Assembly (NCBI GenBank): GCA_002869565.1
Contig: PKUJ01000002.1
Coordinates: 62,001-126,000, forward strand
DNA length: 64,000 nt
Direction of reading: 5' to 3'
Source: Arcobacter sp.
Lineage (GTDB): Bacteria; Campylobacterota; Campylobacteria; Campylobacterales; Arcobacteraceae
Under the pieces are notes generated by a model. It was not told where the DNA came from, ran no database searches, and saw nothing but the letters and a program-made list of their open reading frames with translations. This document shows, piece after piece, positions 48,257 through 56,674 of the stretch. Every line of letters starts with the position of its first letter. Position 1 is the stretch's first letter. The translations under genes and the position numbers were made by a program.

Positions 48257-48762
48257 TTTATAAAAACGAAGAATTTGAGTTAACTGACGAATTTATTGAT
48301 ATTGGTTATATGGCTGAAGATTTTGACGTGCAGAATTTAGATACAGATGAAATTTCCATTAAAAAAGCAAGTAATAATAGAATGATACAAATCTTTTTAT
48401 CTTTTCCAAATTTTGAAGATTTTAAAGATGAAATTATAGCTTTTGATGAGTTTATGAATGAAGCAAAAGTTGAAATTTTTACTTATTTGATTTTTAATGA
48501 AAAAATTGAGATTCCAAAATTAAAAAAGATTATTCCAGTATTTGATGTAAATGAAGAGTTTGCTGATATGTATGGAACTAAAATTATTAATGGTTCTTTG
48601 AAAAATAAATTAACTAAAGCTTTATTTCTGATTGGAAAAGATGGAGCAATTTATCATATTGATATGCCTGAAGATTTGGAGAAGCCCTTAGATATGGAAA
48701 GAATCAGAGTGGAGTTAAATAAAGTTTATCAGTCTTATACAGGAGCTGGATGTCATGGCTAG
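48253..48762 (+). CDS. Tpx-like (peroxiredoxin-fold) protein
   Basis: NRMIQIFLSFPNFEDFKDEIIAFDEFMNEAKVEIFTYLIF...ALFLIGKDGAIYHIDMP; arrangement parallels 23959..24480. Confidence 0.5.
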   Translation: MIYKNEEFELTDEFIDIGYMAEDFDVQNLDTDEISIKKASNNRMIQIFLSFPNFEDFKDEIIAFDEFMNEAKVEIFTYLIFNEKIEIPKLKKIIPVFDVNEEFADMYGTKIINGSLKNKLTKALFLIGKDGAIYHIDMPEDLEKPLDMERIRVELNKVYQSYTGAGCHG

Positions 48763-50744
48763 TTTAGCCATGAACTTAAAGCTCTAGGTTTTCCTAGGTA
48801 ATATCCTTGACCATAAGTAATACCAAGACTTGTTAACTCTTCAACATCTTCTTTTGTTTCAACATATTCCGCGACTGTTTCTTGATTTTTTAGAGAAGCT
48901 ATTTCTTGAATATATTTTATTACAGCTTTATCTGTTGGATCAGTATGCATATCTTTTACGAAACTTCCATCAATTTTAATTACATCAAAAGGCATATTTT
49001 TTAAGTATTCAAAAGATGCCATCCCTGTACCAAAATCATCTAAAGCAAGACCAATTTTTTTGCTTTTTAACCAAGTTAAAAATTCATTTGCCATATTAAA
49101 ACTTCCAATAGCAGAACTCTCTGTAATCTCTAATTCTAATTTTTCCCATGGAAAATCAAAATAGTCAATAGCTTCTTTTACTTTTGTTTGGAAATCTATA
49201 TTATTTAAACTCGAACCTGCTAAATTTATATGAGCGGAGTGTAGTTTTTCAATATGAGCTTTGTCTTTTGTTACAGTTTCTAAATAAGTCCAAAAAACGA
49301 AAATATCAATTTCTGTCATAAGTTGATATCTCTCCGCCGCAGGCAAAAAATCTGCAGGAGAGATAAAGTTGTTATCTTTATCCCACATACGAATTAAAAT
49401 TTCATATCCAATTTTATCACTTTTCTTTTGTAATGGAACAATATCTTGTGCAAAGAGTTCAAATCTTGCTGGTCCATTTTGAAGTGCTTCTTTTATAGAG
49501 TTTGCAGTTTCAAGTTCAATTGAAAATCTTTTTATATTCTCATCACTTGGGTCAAAAATATGTGATTTATTTCTACCTTTTGATTTTGCACTATAAAGTG
49601 CACCTGAACTTGCTTTTAAAAGCTCTTTTAATGTAAATTGAAATGCTTTAAAATGAACTAAAGAGATAGAAGCTGAAATAGAAAATGTCTCATTTTTATT
49701 TGAGAATCTAAAATCACTTAGTTTATCTAAACTTTTTTCTAAGAATTTTTTTCCATTTTCTAAATCAATATTTTTTAAAAGAAGCATAAATCCATCCCCA
49801 TCTATTCTTGAAAAAATAGAACCTTCTGGCAGTATACTTTGATAATGAATTACTAGCATTTTTAAAAGTTCATCACCTACTTGATAACCTGCTGAATCAT
49901 TGATAAGTTTGAATTGGTCTAAATCTATATAAAACAGATTGTATCCATTTTCATTTTTGTTTTTAAGTGCTTTTTGAAGTTCGATTTCAATAAAGTATCT
50001 ATTATATATATTAGTAAGTTGGTCATGAGTTGCTTGAAAATGAAGCTGCTTTGTTGAAAATGATATTTGGTTCATTAAACTATTGTATTCGCTAAACAAT
50101 TCTTTAATTTCATTATTAGCACTAGTTTTAACTTCAATAATTTCATCTTTTGTAGGGTCACTATCTTTCATAGCATTTAATAAAGTGATAAAAGGTTTAG
50201 TGTAATTTTTACTTAAAAATAGACTTAAAAATATTCCAAATAAAAGTGCAAAAGGGAAAATTGTCAATATAGTATTTGTAATTTGTTTTTGCTTGATTTT
50301 AAAAGGAGTTAGGTTGATATCTAATAAGGTATACCCAAAATCATATCCATCTGCTAAGAGTCTATTTTTTATAAAAAGATCATCTGTGGTAAAAATAGTA
50401 TCTTTATTATAAATCATATTTTGATTTTGATTTATTTTTGTAATATCTCCATATTTATAAATTGGATTATTTGTTTCATTAAAAAGTAGCATTGCGTTGA
50501 TATTTTTAAAAGCAGACAATCTAAATGTAATATCAGAAAGCATATCAGTACTTGGATTTAGAAGATACTTTACTAGGTCATTATTTAAAGATTGCGTAAT
50601 CGCTTTTGCTTCGATTATTGCATTTTTGTTGTTCTCTTCTTTTTGGATTTTTAATACAAAAAACAAAGTAGCAGCTTCAACTATAAGTACAATCAAAGAG
50701 ATAAAAATTATAAGTTGAATTTTTATACTAAATTTATTCCACAT
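48759..50744 (-). CDS. GGDEF/EAL domain protein
   Basis: YNRYFIEIELQKAL, FSRIDGDGFMLL, EILIRMWD, LALDDFGTGMASFEYLKNMPFDVIKIDGSFV. Confidence 0.93.
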   Translation of the reverse strand: MWNKFSIKIQLIIFISLIVLIVEAATLFFVLKIQKEENNKNAIIEAKAITQSLNNDLVKYLLNPSTDMLSDITFRLSAFKNINAMLLFNETNNPIYKYGDITKINQNQNMIYNKDTIFTTDDLFIKNRLLADGYDFGYTLLDINLTPFKIKQKQITNTILTIFPFALLFGIFLSLFLSKNYTKPFITLLNAMKDSDPTKDEIIEVKTSANNEIKELFSEYNSLMNQISFSTKQLHFQATHDQLTNIYNRYFIEIELQKALKNKNENGYNLFYIDLDQFKLINDSAGYQVGDELLKMLVIHYQSILPEGSIFSRIDGDGFMLLLKNIDLENGKKFLEKSLDKLSDFRFSNKNETFSISASISLVHFKAFQFTLKELLKASSGALYSAKSKGRNKSHIFDPSDENIKRFSIELETANSIKEALQNGPARFELFAQDIVPLQKKSDKIGYEILIRMWDKDNNFISPADFLPAAERYQLMTEIDIFVFWTYLETVTKDKAHIEKLHSAHINLAGSSLNNIDFQTKVKEAIDYFDFPWEKLELEITESSAIGSFNMANEFLTWLKSKKIGLALDDFGTGMASFEYLKNMPFDVIKIDGSFVKDMHTDPTDKAVIKYIQEIASLKNQETVAEYVETKEDVEELTSLGITYGQGYYLGKPRALSSWLN

Positions 50745-50748
50745 AAAA

Positions 50749-51612
50749 TTATTTTGCTTCTGACAATTTTATTATAGGTAAATTAGAATCATTTCCCCAT
50801 TCTTTCCAAGATGCATCATAATTTGATACATCATAACCTAACTCTCTTAGTGCAAAATAGTTAGTAGAAGCTATTCTCCCAATAGAACAATATAAAACTA
50901 TTTTTTTATCTTTATTAATATTTTTATAAATATCTTTTAGTTCATCTATACCTTTAAGTTTTGATTTAAAGAGGTCTTTTTTTATATTATTAATTGCAGG
51001 AATATTTATGGCTTTTGGAATATGTCCAAACCTTTTTGCTGCAGATTTCTTTCCTATATAATTATCATAATCTCTAGCATCAATAATAATTTGTGAATTT
51101 GCTTTAGTAGCTATTTGAGTAGTAAATTTCGTAGCTAGTTTTTTGTTATTTATTGAAGGAATATAATTACTTTGTTTAACTATAGGAATATCTTTTGATG
51201 TTTGATAATTTAATCTTTCCCAAAAATTAAATCCTGCATTTAAGAGTTTTAAATTTTTAAATCCATAAACTTCTAAAGTCCAAAAAACTCTTGACGCATC
51301 AAAAAAAGTACCATCATCATAAATTACAATATTATCATTAATATCTAAACCTAAATTTCTGATTATTTTTTGCATTTTATTAGGTTCTGATATTTTCCCA
51401 TCTATTGAAAAGTTGTTATATGTTAAGGAGGCACTAAAATTTAAAGCACCTTTTATATGTAGGTCTTCAAACTTATTTTTGTCTCTAACATCTAAAATTT
51501 TGTAGCTAGAAAGATTATTCACCAACTCTTTAATTTCTATTCTTAAGCTACTTGAATAAGAAACTGTATTTAGCATAAATAAGAATAAGATGATTTTTGT
51601 AATTTTTTTCAT
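50749..51612 (-). CDS. Rhodanese-type sulfurtransferase, exported
   Basis: Two rhodanese modules: YKILDVRDKNKFEDLHIKGALNF...IVLYCSIGRIASTNYFALRELG. Confidence 0.85.
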   Translation of the reverse strand: MKKITKIILFLFMLNTVSYSSSLRIEIKELVNNLSSYKILDVRDKNKFEDLHIKGALNFSASLTYNNFSIDGKISEPNKMQKIIRNLGLDINDNIVIYDDGTFFDASRVFWTLEVYGFKNLKLLNAGFNFWERLNYQTSKDIPIVKQSNYIPSINNKKLATKFTTQIATKANSQIIIDARDYDNYIGKKSAAKRFGHIPKAINIPAINNIKKDLFKSKLKGIDELKDIYKNINKDKKIVLYCSIGRIASTNYFALRELGYDVSNYDASWKEWGNDSNLPIIKLSEAK

Positions 51613-51694
51613 AATATATTCCCCTTACTAAGATATTATTTTTATTTTATCACAATAATAATTACAATTCATATTCTAGAATAAATTTTTATTA

Positions 51695-51711
51695 TGGAAC
51701 ACTTTTTGCAT
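51695..51711 (+). promoter_or_regulatory. sigma54-type promoter for the SIR2-like/clpX operon
   Basis: TGGAAC-ACTTT-TTGCAT. Confidence 0.85.
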
Positions 51712-51744
51712 AATAGTTAATTAAATATTACTATAGGATATTTA

Positions 51745-52569
51745 ATGGAAAATATAGTAGAAAAATTAAAAGATGGATCGATGGTGCCATTTCTTGGTAT
51801 GGGTGTCTTTGAGAAAACACTAGCAAAAGATGGTAGTCAGTTGCCATATGATAGTGATTCAATGATTTTGGCATTAAATAATGGCCGAGCAATGAGTCCA
51901 AGACTTATGTATGAATATAGTCGTGCGGCTATGAGTTTGGAGCAAAGAAAAGGTAGAGAATTTATCGTTCAAATGACAAATCATATCTATTCATCAAAAG
52001 AGTATGATCTTCCTGATACTTATAAGTGGTTACAAACAATTAAACCAAAATATGTAATTGACACAAATGTAGATGATAGTTTACAAAAAATCTATAGTGA
52101 TGAAGATCATTTTTTAATTACAGGTATTTCAAGAATTACTGCTGATTATGACAGATTTGTTATTTATAAATATGATGCTAAGAGTGAAACTTATACAGAA
52201 ATAAAAAAAGAAGAATTAACTTTAGATTTACCAATTTTATTCAAACCAATGGGTTCAACTAAGCCTCAGATGAATTTTATTATTTCAGATGCAGATTTTG
52301 TTGACTGGTTAACTGAAGCAATGGGTGGTTATGCATTACCTGTACAATTAAAAGATTTTAGAAAAGATAAAGAGTATTTATTTATGGGAGTTGATTTTTC
52401 AACTGACACTTTTAGAATGGTAGCAAATGAAATTACTATTGGTTTAAAAGGTGGGATAACGCTTCTTAATAAAGAAGAATTAACTAAAAAAGAGGATAAG
52501 TTCATCAAAACACATAATCTTGAAAATATCAAATTAAGTGTTAATGAATTTATAAGTAACAATGCCTAG
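51745..52569 (+). CDS. SIR2-like domain protein
   Basis: GSMVPFLGMGVF...PKYVIDTNVDDSLQKIY...HFLITGI pattern. Confidence 0.65.
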   Translation: MENIVEKLKDGSMVPFLGMGVFEKTLAKDGSQLPYDSDSMILALNNGRAMSPRLMYEYSRAAMSLEQRKGREFIVQMTNHIYSSKEYDLPDTYKWLQTIKPKYVIDTNVDDSLQKIYSDEDHFLITGISRITADYDRFVIYKYDAKSETYTEIKKEELTLDLPILFKPMGSTKPQMNFIISDADFVDWLTEAMGGYALPVQLKDFRKDKEYLFMGVDFSTDTFRMVANEITIGLKGGITLLNKEELTKKEDKFIKTHNLENIKLSVNEFISNNA

Positions 52570-53809
52570 TACATCAAAAAACTGTAATTTCTGTGGTAAA
52601 GAAATTAAAGAAGTAAAGAAGATATTTTCTAGTGAGGAAGCTCATATTTGTGATGAATGTATTACTATGTGTTCATCAGTTTTAGATAAAGAGAGTATGC
52701 AAGAATCTAAAAAAGAGTTTCAAAAAGGGCTGAATGTTCCAATTAAAATAAAAGAGCATTTAGATGATTATGTTATAGGTCAAGACGAAGCGAAAAAAGT
52801 TCTTGCTGTTGCATTATATAACCACTATAAAAGAATTGATAAACCAATTGTCAAAAATGTAGAGTTAGAAAAATCTAATATCATGTTAGTTGGACCTACG
52901 GGATCAGGTAAAACACTTTTAGCTAAGTCTTTAGCGAAAATTATGGATGTACCTTTTGCAGTTGCAGATGCTACTGCCTTAACCGAAGCTGGATATGTGG
53001 GAGAAGATGTTGAGTCTATTCTTTCAAGACTTTTAGCCTCAGCTGATTTTGATTTAGAAAAAGCAAAACGTGGAATTGTTTATATTGATGAGATTGACAA
53101 AATTGCAAACAAAAGTGAAAGTGCTACAAGTGGTCGAGATGTAAGTGGAGAAGGGGTTCAACAAGGGCTTCTTAAAATTCTTGAAGGTGCTGATGTTTAC
53201 GTTCCTGTAAAATGTAGTAGAAAAAATTCTACGGCTGAAACAGTTCTATTTGATACTACACATGTATTGTTCATTTGTGGTGGTGCTTTTGTTGGACTTC
53301 GTAAAGATAAAGAAAAAGAAAAAACTTCTGTGATGGGCTTTGTAAATGGAAAAGAAAAAGAGGTAGAGAAAAAAGATATTGAAGCAAAAGAGCTAATATC
53401 TTTTGGATTAATTCCTGAGTTTATTGGTCGTATTCCAGTTATTGCTGAATTGAATAAATTATCAAAAGAAGATTTAATTAGAGTATTAACTGAACCTAAA
53501 AATGCAATTACAAAACAGTATGAAATATTGTTTGAAATTGATGGTGTAGATTTAGAGTTTAATGAAGAGTCTCTTGAAGAGATTGCGGAAATTGCAGTTG
53601 AAAAAGATGTAGGGGCTAGAGGACTTAGAGGTATTATAGAAAAATATATGTTACCTTTACAATATACTATTCCATCAGAAGAAAACCTTGGAACTTGTCT
53701 AATCACAAAAGAGTATATCAAAGGTGAGAAAGATGCTAAGTTAGTTTATAAAAAACCATCTAATAAAAAGCCATCTAAAGAGATAAAGTACGATGATATT
53801 AAAAAATAA
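52562..53809 (+). CDS. clpX: ClpX ATPase, nif-linked copy
   Basis: CNFCGKEIKEVKKIFSSEEAHICDECITMC zinc finger; VGPTGSGKTLLAKSLA; IYIDEIDKIANKSES. Confidence 0.93.
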   Translation: MPSTSKNCNFCGKEIKEVKKIFSSEEAHICDECITMCSSVLDKESMQESKKEFQKGLNVPIKIKEHLDDYVIGQDEAKKVLAVALYNHYKRIDKPIVKNVELEKSNIMLVGPTGSGKTLLAKSLAKIMDVPFAVADATALTEAGYVGEDVESILSRLLASADFDLEKAKRGIVYIDEIDKIANKSESATSGRDVSGEGVQQGLLKILEGADVYVPVKCSRKNSTAETVLFDTTHVLFICGGAFVGLRKDKEKEKTSVMGFVNGKEKEVEKKDIEAKELISFGLIPEFIGRIPVIAELNKLSKEDLIRVLTEPKNAITKQYEILFEIDGVDLEFNEESLEEIAEIAVEKDVGARGLRGIIEKYMLPLQYTIPSEENLGTCLITKEYIKGEKDAKLVYKKPSNKKPSKEIKYDDIKK

Positions 53810-54251
53810 TTTACAAGTTTGTGAAGCCTCAAAAGATGAGGTTTCTGATTTAGTAAATTTATTAAAAGATCTTTTTAGTATTGAAAAAGATTTTACTTTT
53901 AATGAAGAAAATCATGCAAAAGGGCTCTCTTTGCTCATTGATGAGCCAAATCATATTGTAATTATTGGTAAATTCGAAGAAGAATTAGTCGCAATGATTA
54001 CAATACAAACTGTTATTTCAACAGTTAAAGGCTCAAAAGTTGGTCTTATTGAAGATTTTATTGTAAAAGATGATTTTAGAGATATGGGAATAGGTACTCA
54101 TTTGTTTTCATATATAAAAGAGTATGCAAAAGCAAATGGCTTTACACGATTACAATTAGTTTGTGACAATGACAATGAAGTTGCGAAAGAATTTTACAGA
54201 AATAAAAAATTTGAAGAGAGTAATCTTACCGCTTGGTATTATCATTTTTAA
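53793..54251 (+). CDS. GNAT N-acetyltransferase
   Basis: LIEDFIVKDDFRDMGIGTHLFSYIKEYAKANGFTRLQLVCDNDNEVAKEFYRNKKFEE. Confidence 0.9.
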   Translation: MILKNNLQVCEASKDEVSDLVNLLKDLFSIEKDFTFNEENHAKGLSLLIDEPNHIVIIGKFEEELVAMITIQTVISTVKGSKVGLIEDFIVKDDFRDMGIGTHLFSYIKEYAKANGFTRLQLVCDNDNEVAKEFYRNKKFEESNLTAWYYHF

Positions 54252-54368
54252 TCAGTAGATTTTTTTGTTGCAAAAAATCATCCTAAATTTACTTTTTATA
54301 AAAATGAAGAGACTCTTTTTCTCTTCATTTTATTCCTCCTTCAAATCTTAAATCCTCAAATTTATTTA

Positions 54369-54385
54369 TGGAACACATTTTGCAT
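54369..54385 (+). promoter_or_regulatory. sigma54-type promoter for ferredoxin 54418
   Basis: TGGAAC-ACATT-TTGCAT. Confidence 0.85.
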
Positions 54386-54417
54386 CTAAATCTTTATATT
54401 TTAAAGAAGGATGAAAA

Positions 54418-54801
54418 ATGGCAGTTAGAATTACTGAAGAATGTATTAGTTGTGAGGCATGTGCTCCGGAATGTCCAGTTGCAGCAATTTTAGAGGACGG
54501 ACATGAAAAAAATCCTACAGATGTTTTTTATGTAAAACCAGAATCATGTGTAGAGTGTGTTGATCATGCAGATGCTCCAAGATGTGCAGAAGCTTGTCCC
54601 ACTGAAGGTGCAATCGTTTGGGATATGCCTTATACAACAGATTTCAATGACTATTATGCTTCAAAAAATGAAGAAGGTATCTATAAAATTAGAGAACATA
54701 AGAAAAAAGGTTTAATGTTACCAGAAGTTAAAGCCCAAAAATTTATTGCAGATATTTCAATGGCTGATAGAGAGTCTGCATCAAATGTACAAGATTTCTA
54801 A
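54418..54801 (+). CDS. 4Fe-4S ferredoxin (nif-associated)
   Basis: CISCEACAPECPVAAI...CVECVDHADAPRCAEACPTEGAIVWDMPY; paralog of 13786..14166. Confidence 0.9.
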   Translation: MAVRITEECISCEACAPECPVAAILEDGHEKNPTDVFYVKPESCVECVDHADAPRCAEACPTEGAIVWDMPYTTDFNDYYASKNEEGIYKIREHKKKGLMLPEVKAQKFIADISMADRESASNVQDF

Positions 54802-54828
54802 TCCAAATTAACAAATTTGTTAGAAGAT

Positions 54829-54861
54829 AAGCATAGATTTGAAAATTTCAAATCTATGCTT
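54829..54861. terminator. Bidirectional hairpin between ferredoxin and response regulator
   Basis: AAGCATAGATTTGAAA-a-TTTCAAATCTATGCTT. Confidence 0.8.
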
Positions 54862-54873
54862 TATCAAATCTTT

Positions 54874-55548
54874 TTACTTAAGTTCATTTTCTATTAATTT
54901 ATAACCAACTCCACGTATATTTACAATCATTCCATTTCGTAATTTTTTTTGAAGTTTGTGAATCATACTTCTCATACTAACAGATTCCATCTCTTTATTA
55001 TCCCAAACATATTCGTGAATCATTTCAGATGTTACTGTTTTATTTATGTTATTAATAAATAGTGTTAAAAGAAGTTTTTCTTTTTGAGTAAGAGTGATTT
55101 CATGATCGTGTTTATGTAAAGTTTGGGTATTTAGATGAAATTTAAGACCAGAGCCTAAATCAATAATATCTTTATCTATATCACTTTGAAGTATAGTTTT
55201 AATATGATATTTTATATGTAATATAAGCTCTTCAAGTTCAAAAGGTTTTTTCAAATAATCATTACATCCTAAATCATAAGCTTTTGAAATATTATCAATA
55301 TCAAGTTCAGCACTTACGATTATAACTGGTAAATCATGATGAATTTTTCTAATCTCTGCTAATACTTCATGTCCACTAAAACCTGGAACATTTATATCTA
55401 GAATATATAAATCGTATTTGTTGTTCAAGATATGTGTCATTGCATCATAGCCATCTTCCACAGCTGTAACAAAAAAACCTCTTTGGCTTAAGGCGTTGTA
55501 GATTAATTTATTTAGTGAATAGTCATCTTCTAATAAAAATATTTTCAT
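54874..55548 (-). CDS. OmpR-family response regulator
   Basis: KIFLLEDDYSLNKLI...YDLYILDINVPGFSGHEVL; C-terminal winged HTH. Confidence 0.92.
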   Translation of the reverse strand: MKIFLLEDDYSLNKLIYNALSQRGFFVTAVEDGYDAMTHILNNKYDLYILDINVPGFSGHEVLAEIRKIHHDLPVIIVSAELDIDNISKAYDLGCNDYLKKPFELEELILHIKYHIKTILQSDIDKDIIDLGSGLKFHLNTQTLHKHDHEITLTQKEKLLLTLFINNINKTVTSEMIHEYVWDNKEMESVSMRSMIHKLQKKLRNGMIVNIRGVGYKLIENELK

Positions 55549-56603
55549 AGCTCTTTCTTTGTAATTGCATCTATACCAAAGGTGAAAGTTGTGCCAACAC
55601 CTTTTTCACTTGTAACTTCTATCTCAATAGCATATTTATCACAAATTTCTTTTACAATATTTAATCCTAAACCTAAACCTATTTTTTTATTTGATTGTTG
55701 ATAATATGCATCAAATATCAAATTTTTATCTTCTAGTCCAATTCCAAAATCTTGAACTGTAATAATAGTTTTTTCATTTTCTATTCCAAAAAATATTATA
55801 ATCTCCGAAGACTCTTTGCTATATTTAATTGCATTACTGATTGTATTATCTATGATTCTTTCAAGTTCGTATTTATTGATAAATACATCTATGTCTTGAC
55901 TGTATTCTAAGGAAATATGAATATCTTTTGTATTTGCTAATTCATCAAAAAACATAACTCTTGAGCTAATAAAGTTTAAAAGATTTATTTGAGTGATTTT
56001 ATATTCACGATTCTCTTTTTTTATTTTGTAAGATAAATCTCCATATATTGAAGATAGAGTTTTTGTAGAGGCTTTTATCGCTTCAATTTGTTTTGAAGGA
56101 CCATTTTTTTGCTCAATCAATTCGGTATTTAATGAGATAATAGAAACAGGAGTGTTCATTTCATGCATAATCTTTTTCACAAACAAGTCTTGTTGATTTA
56201 AAAGATTTTTAATAGTTTTTTTACTTTTATAAATATCAAGCTGGGTTTTTACCCGTGCTAAAATTTCTTTTGGTTCAAAAGGTTTTGTAATATAATCTAC
56301 ACCTCCTTCTTCAAAAGCTCTTACTTTGTCTTCAATATTATCAAGAGCAGATATAAATATAATAGGTATCTCTTTTAGATTTTCTTCTTTTTTGAATAGT
56401 TTACATAATTCATAGCCATCAATTTCTGGCATTTTAATATCAAGAAGTATTAAATCTGGTTCATTTAACTTTGCAGCTTTAAGTGCCATCATACTATCAG
56501 GTGTTGCTCTTATGTCATATTCTTCATTTTTTAGAATCTTATCCAAATATTGCAAATTCTCAAATTTGTCATCGACTATTAATATAGTATATTTTTTATT
56601 CAT
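55545..56603 (-). CDS. Response regulator-histidine kinase hybrid
   Basis: ILIVDDKFENLQYLDKIL...KIMHEMNTPVSIISLN...GLGLGLNIVKEICDKY. Confidence 0.9.
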   Translation of the reverse strand: MNKKYTILIVDDKFENLQYLDKILKNEEYDIRATPDSMMALKAAKLNEPDLILLDIKMPEIDGYELCKLFKKEENLKEIPIIFISALDNIEDKVRAFEEGGVDYITKPFEPKEILARVKTQLDIYKSKKTIKNLLNQQDLFVKKIMHEMNTPVSIISLNTELIEQKNGPSKQIEAIKASTKTLSSIYGDLSYKIKKENREYKITQINLLNFISSRVMFFDELANTKDIHISLEYSQDIDVFINKYELERIIDNTISNAIKYSKESSEIIIFFGIENEKTIITVQDFGIGLEDKNLIFDAYYQQSNKKIGLGLGLNIVKEICDKYAIEIEVTSEKGVGTTFTFGIDAITKKEL

Positions 56604-56674
56604 CTTTCTTTCAGTTTAATCTTAAATTTTTGTTATTATAACTTAATAAAATAGAAAAAAAATAGACAGGCTGT

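Noticed and set aside
53197-53721. 174-aa minus-strand ORF antisense to clpX
   Set aside because: Lies entirely within the strongly supported clpX; composition typical of a shadow ORF in an AT-rich genome.
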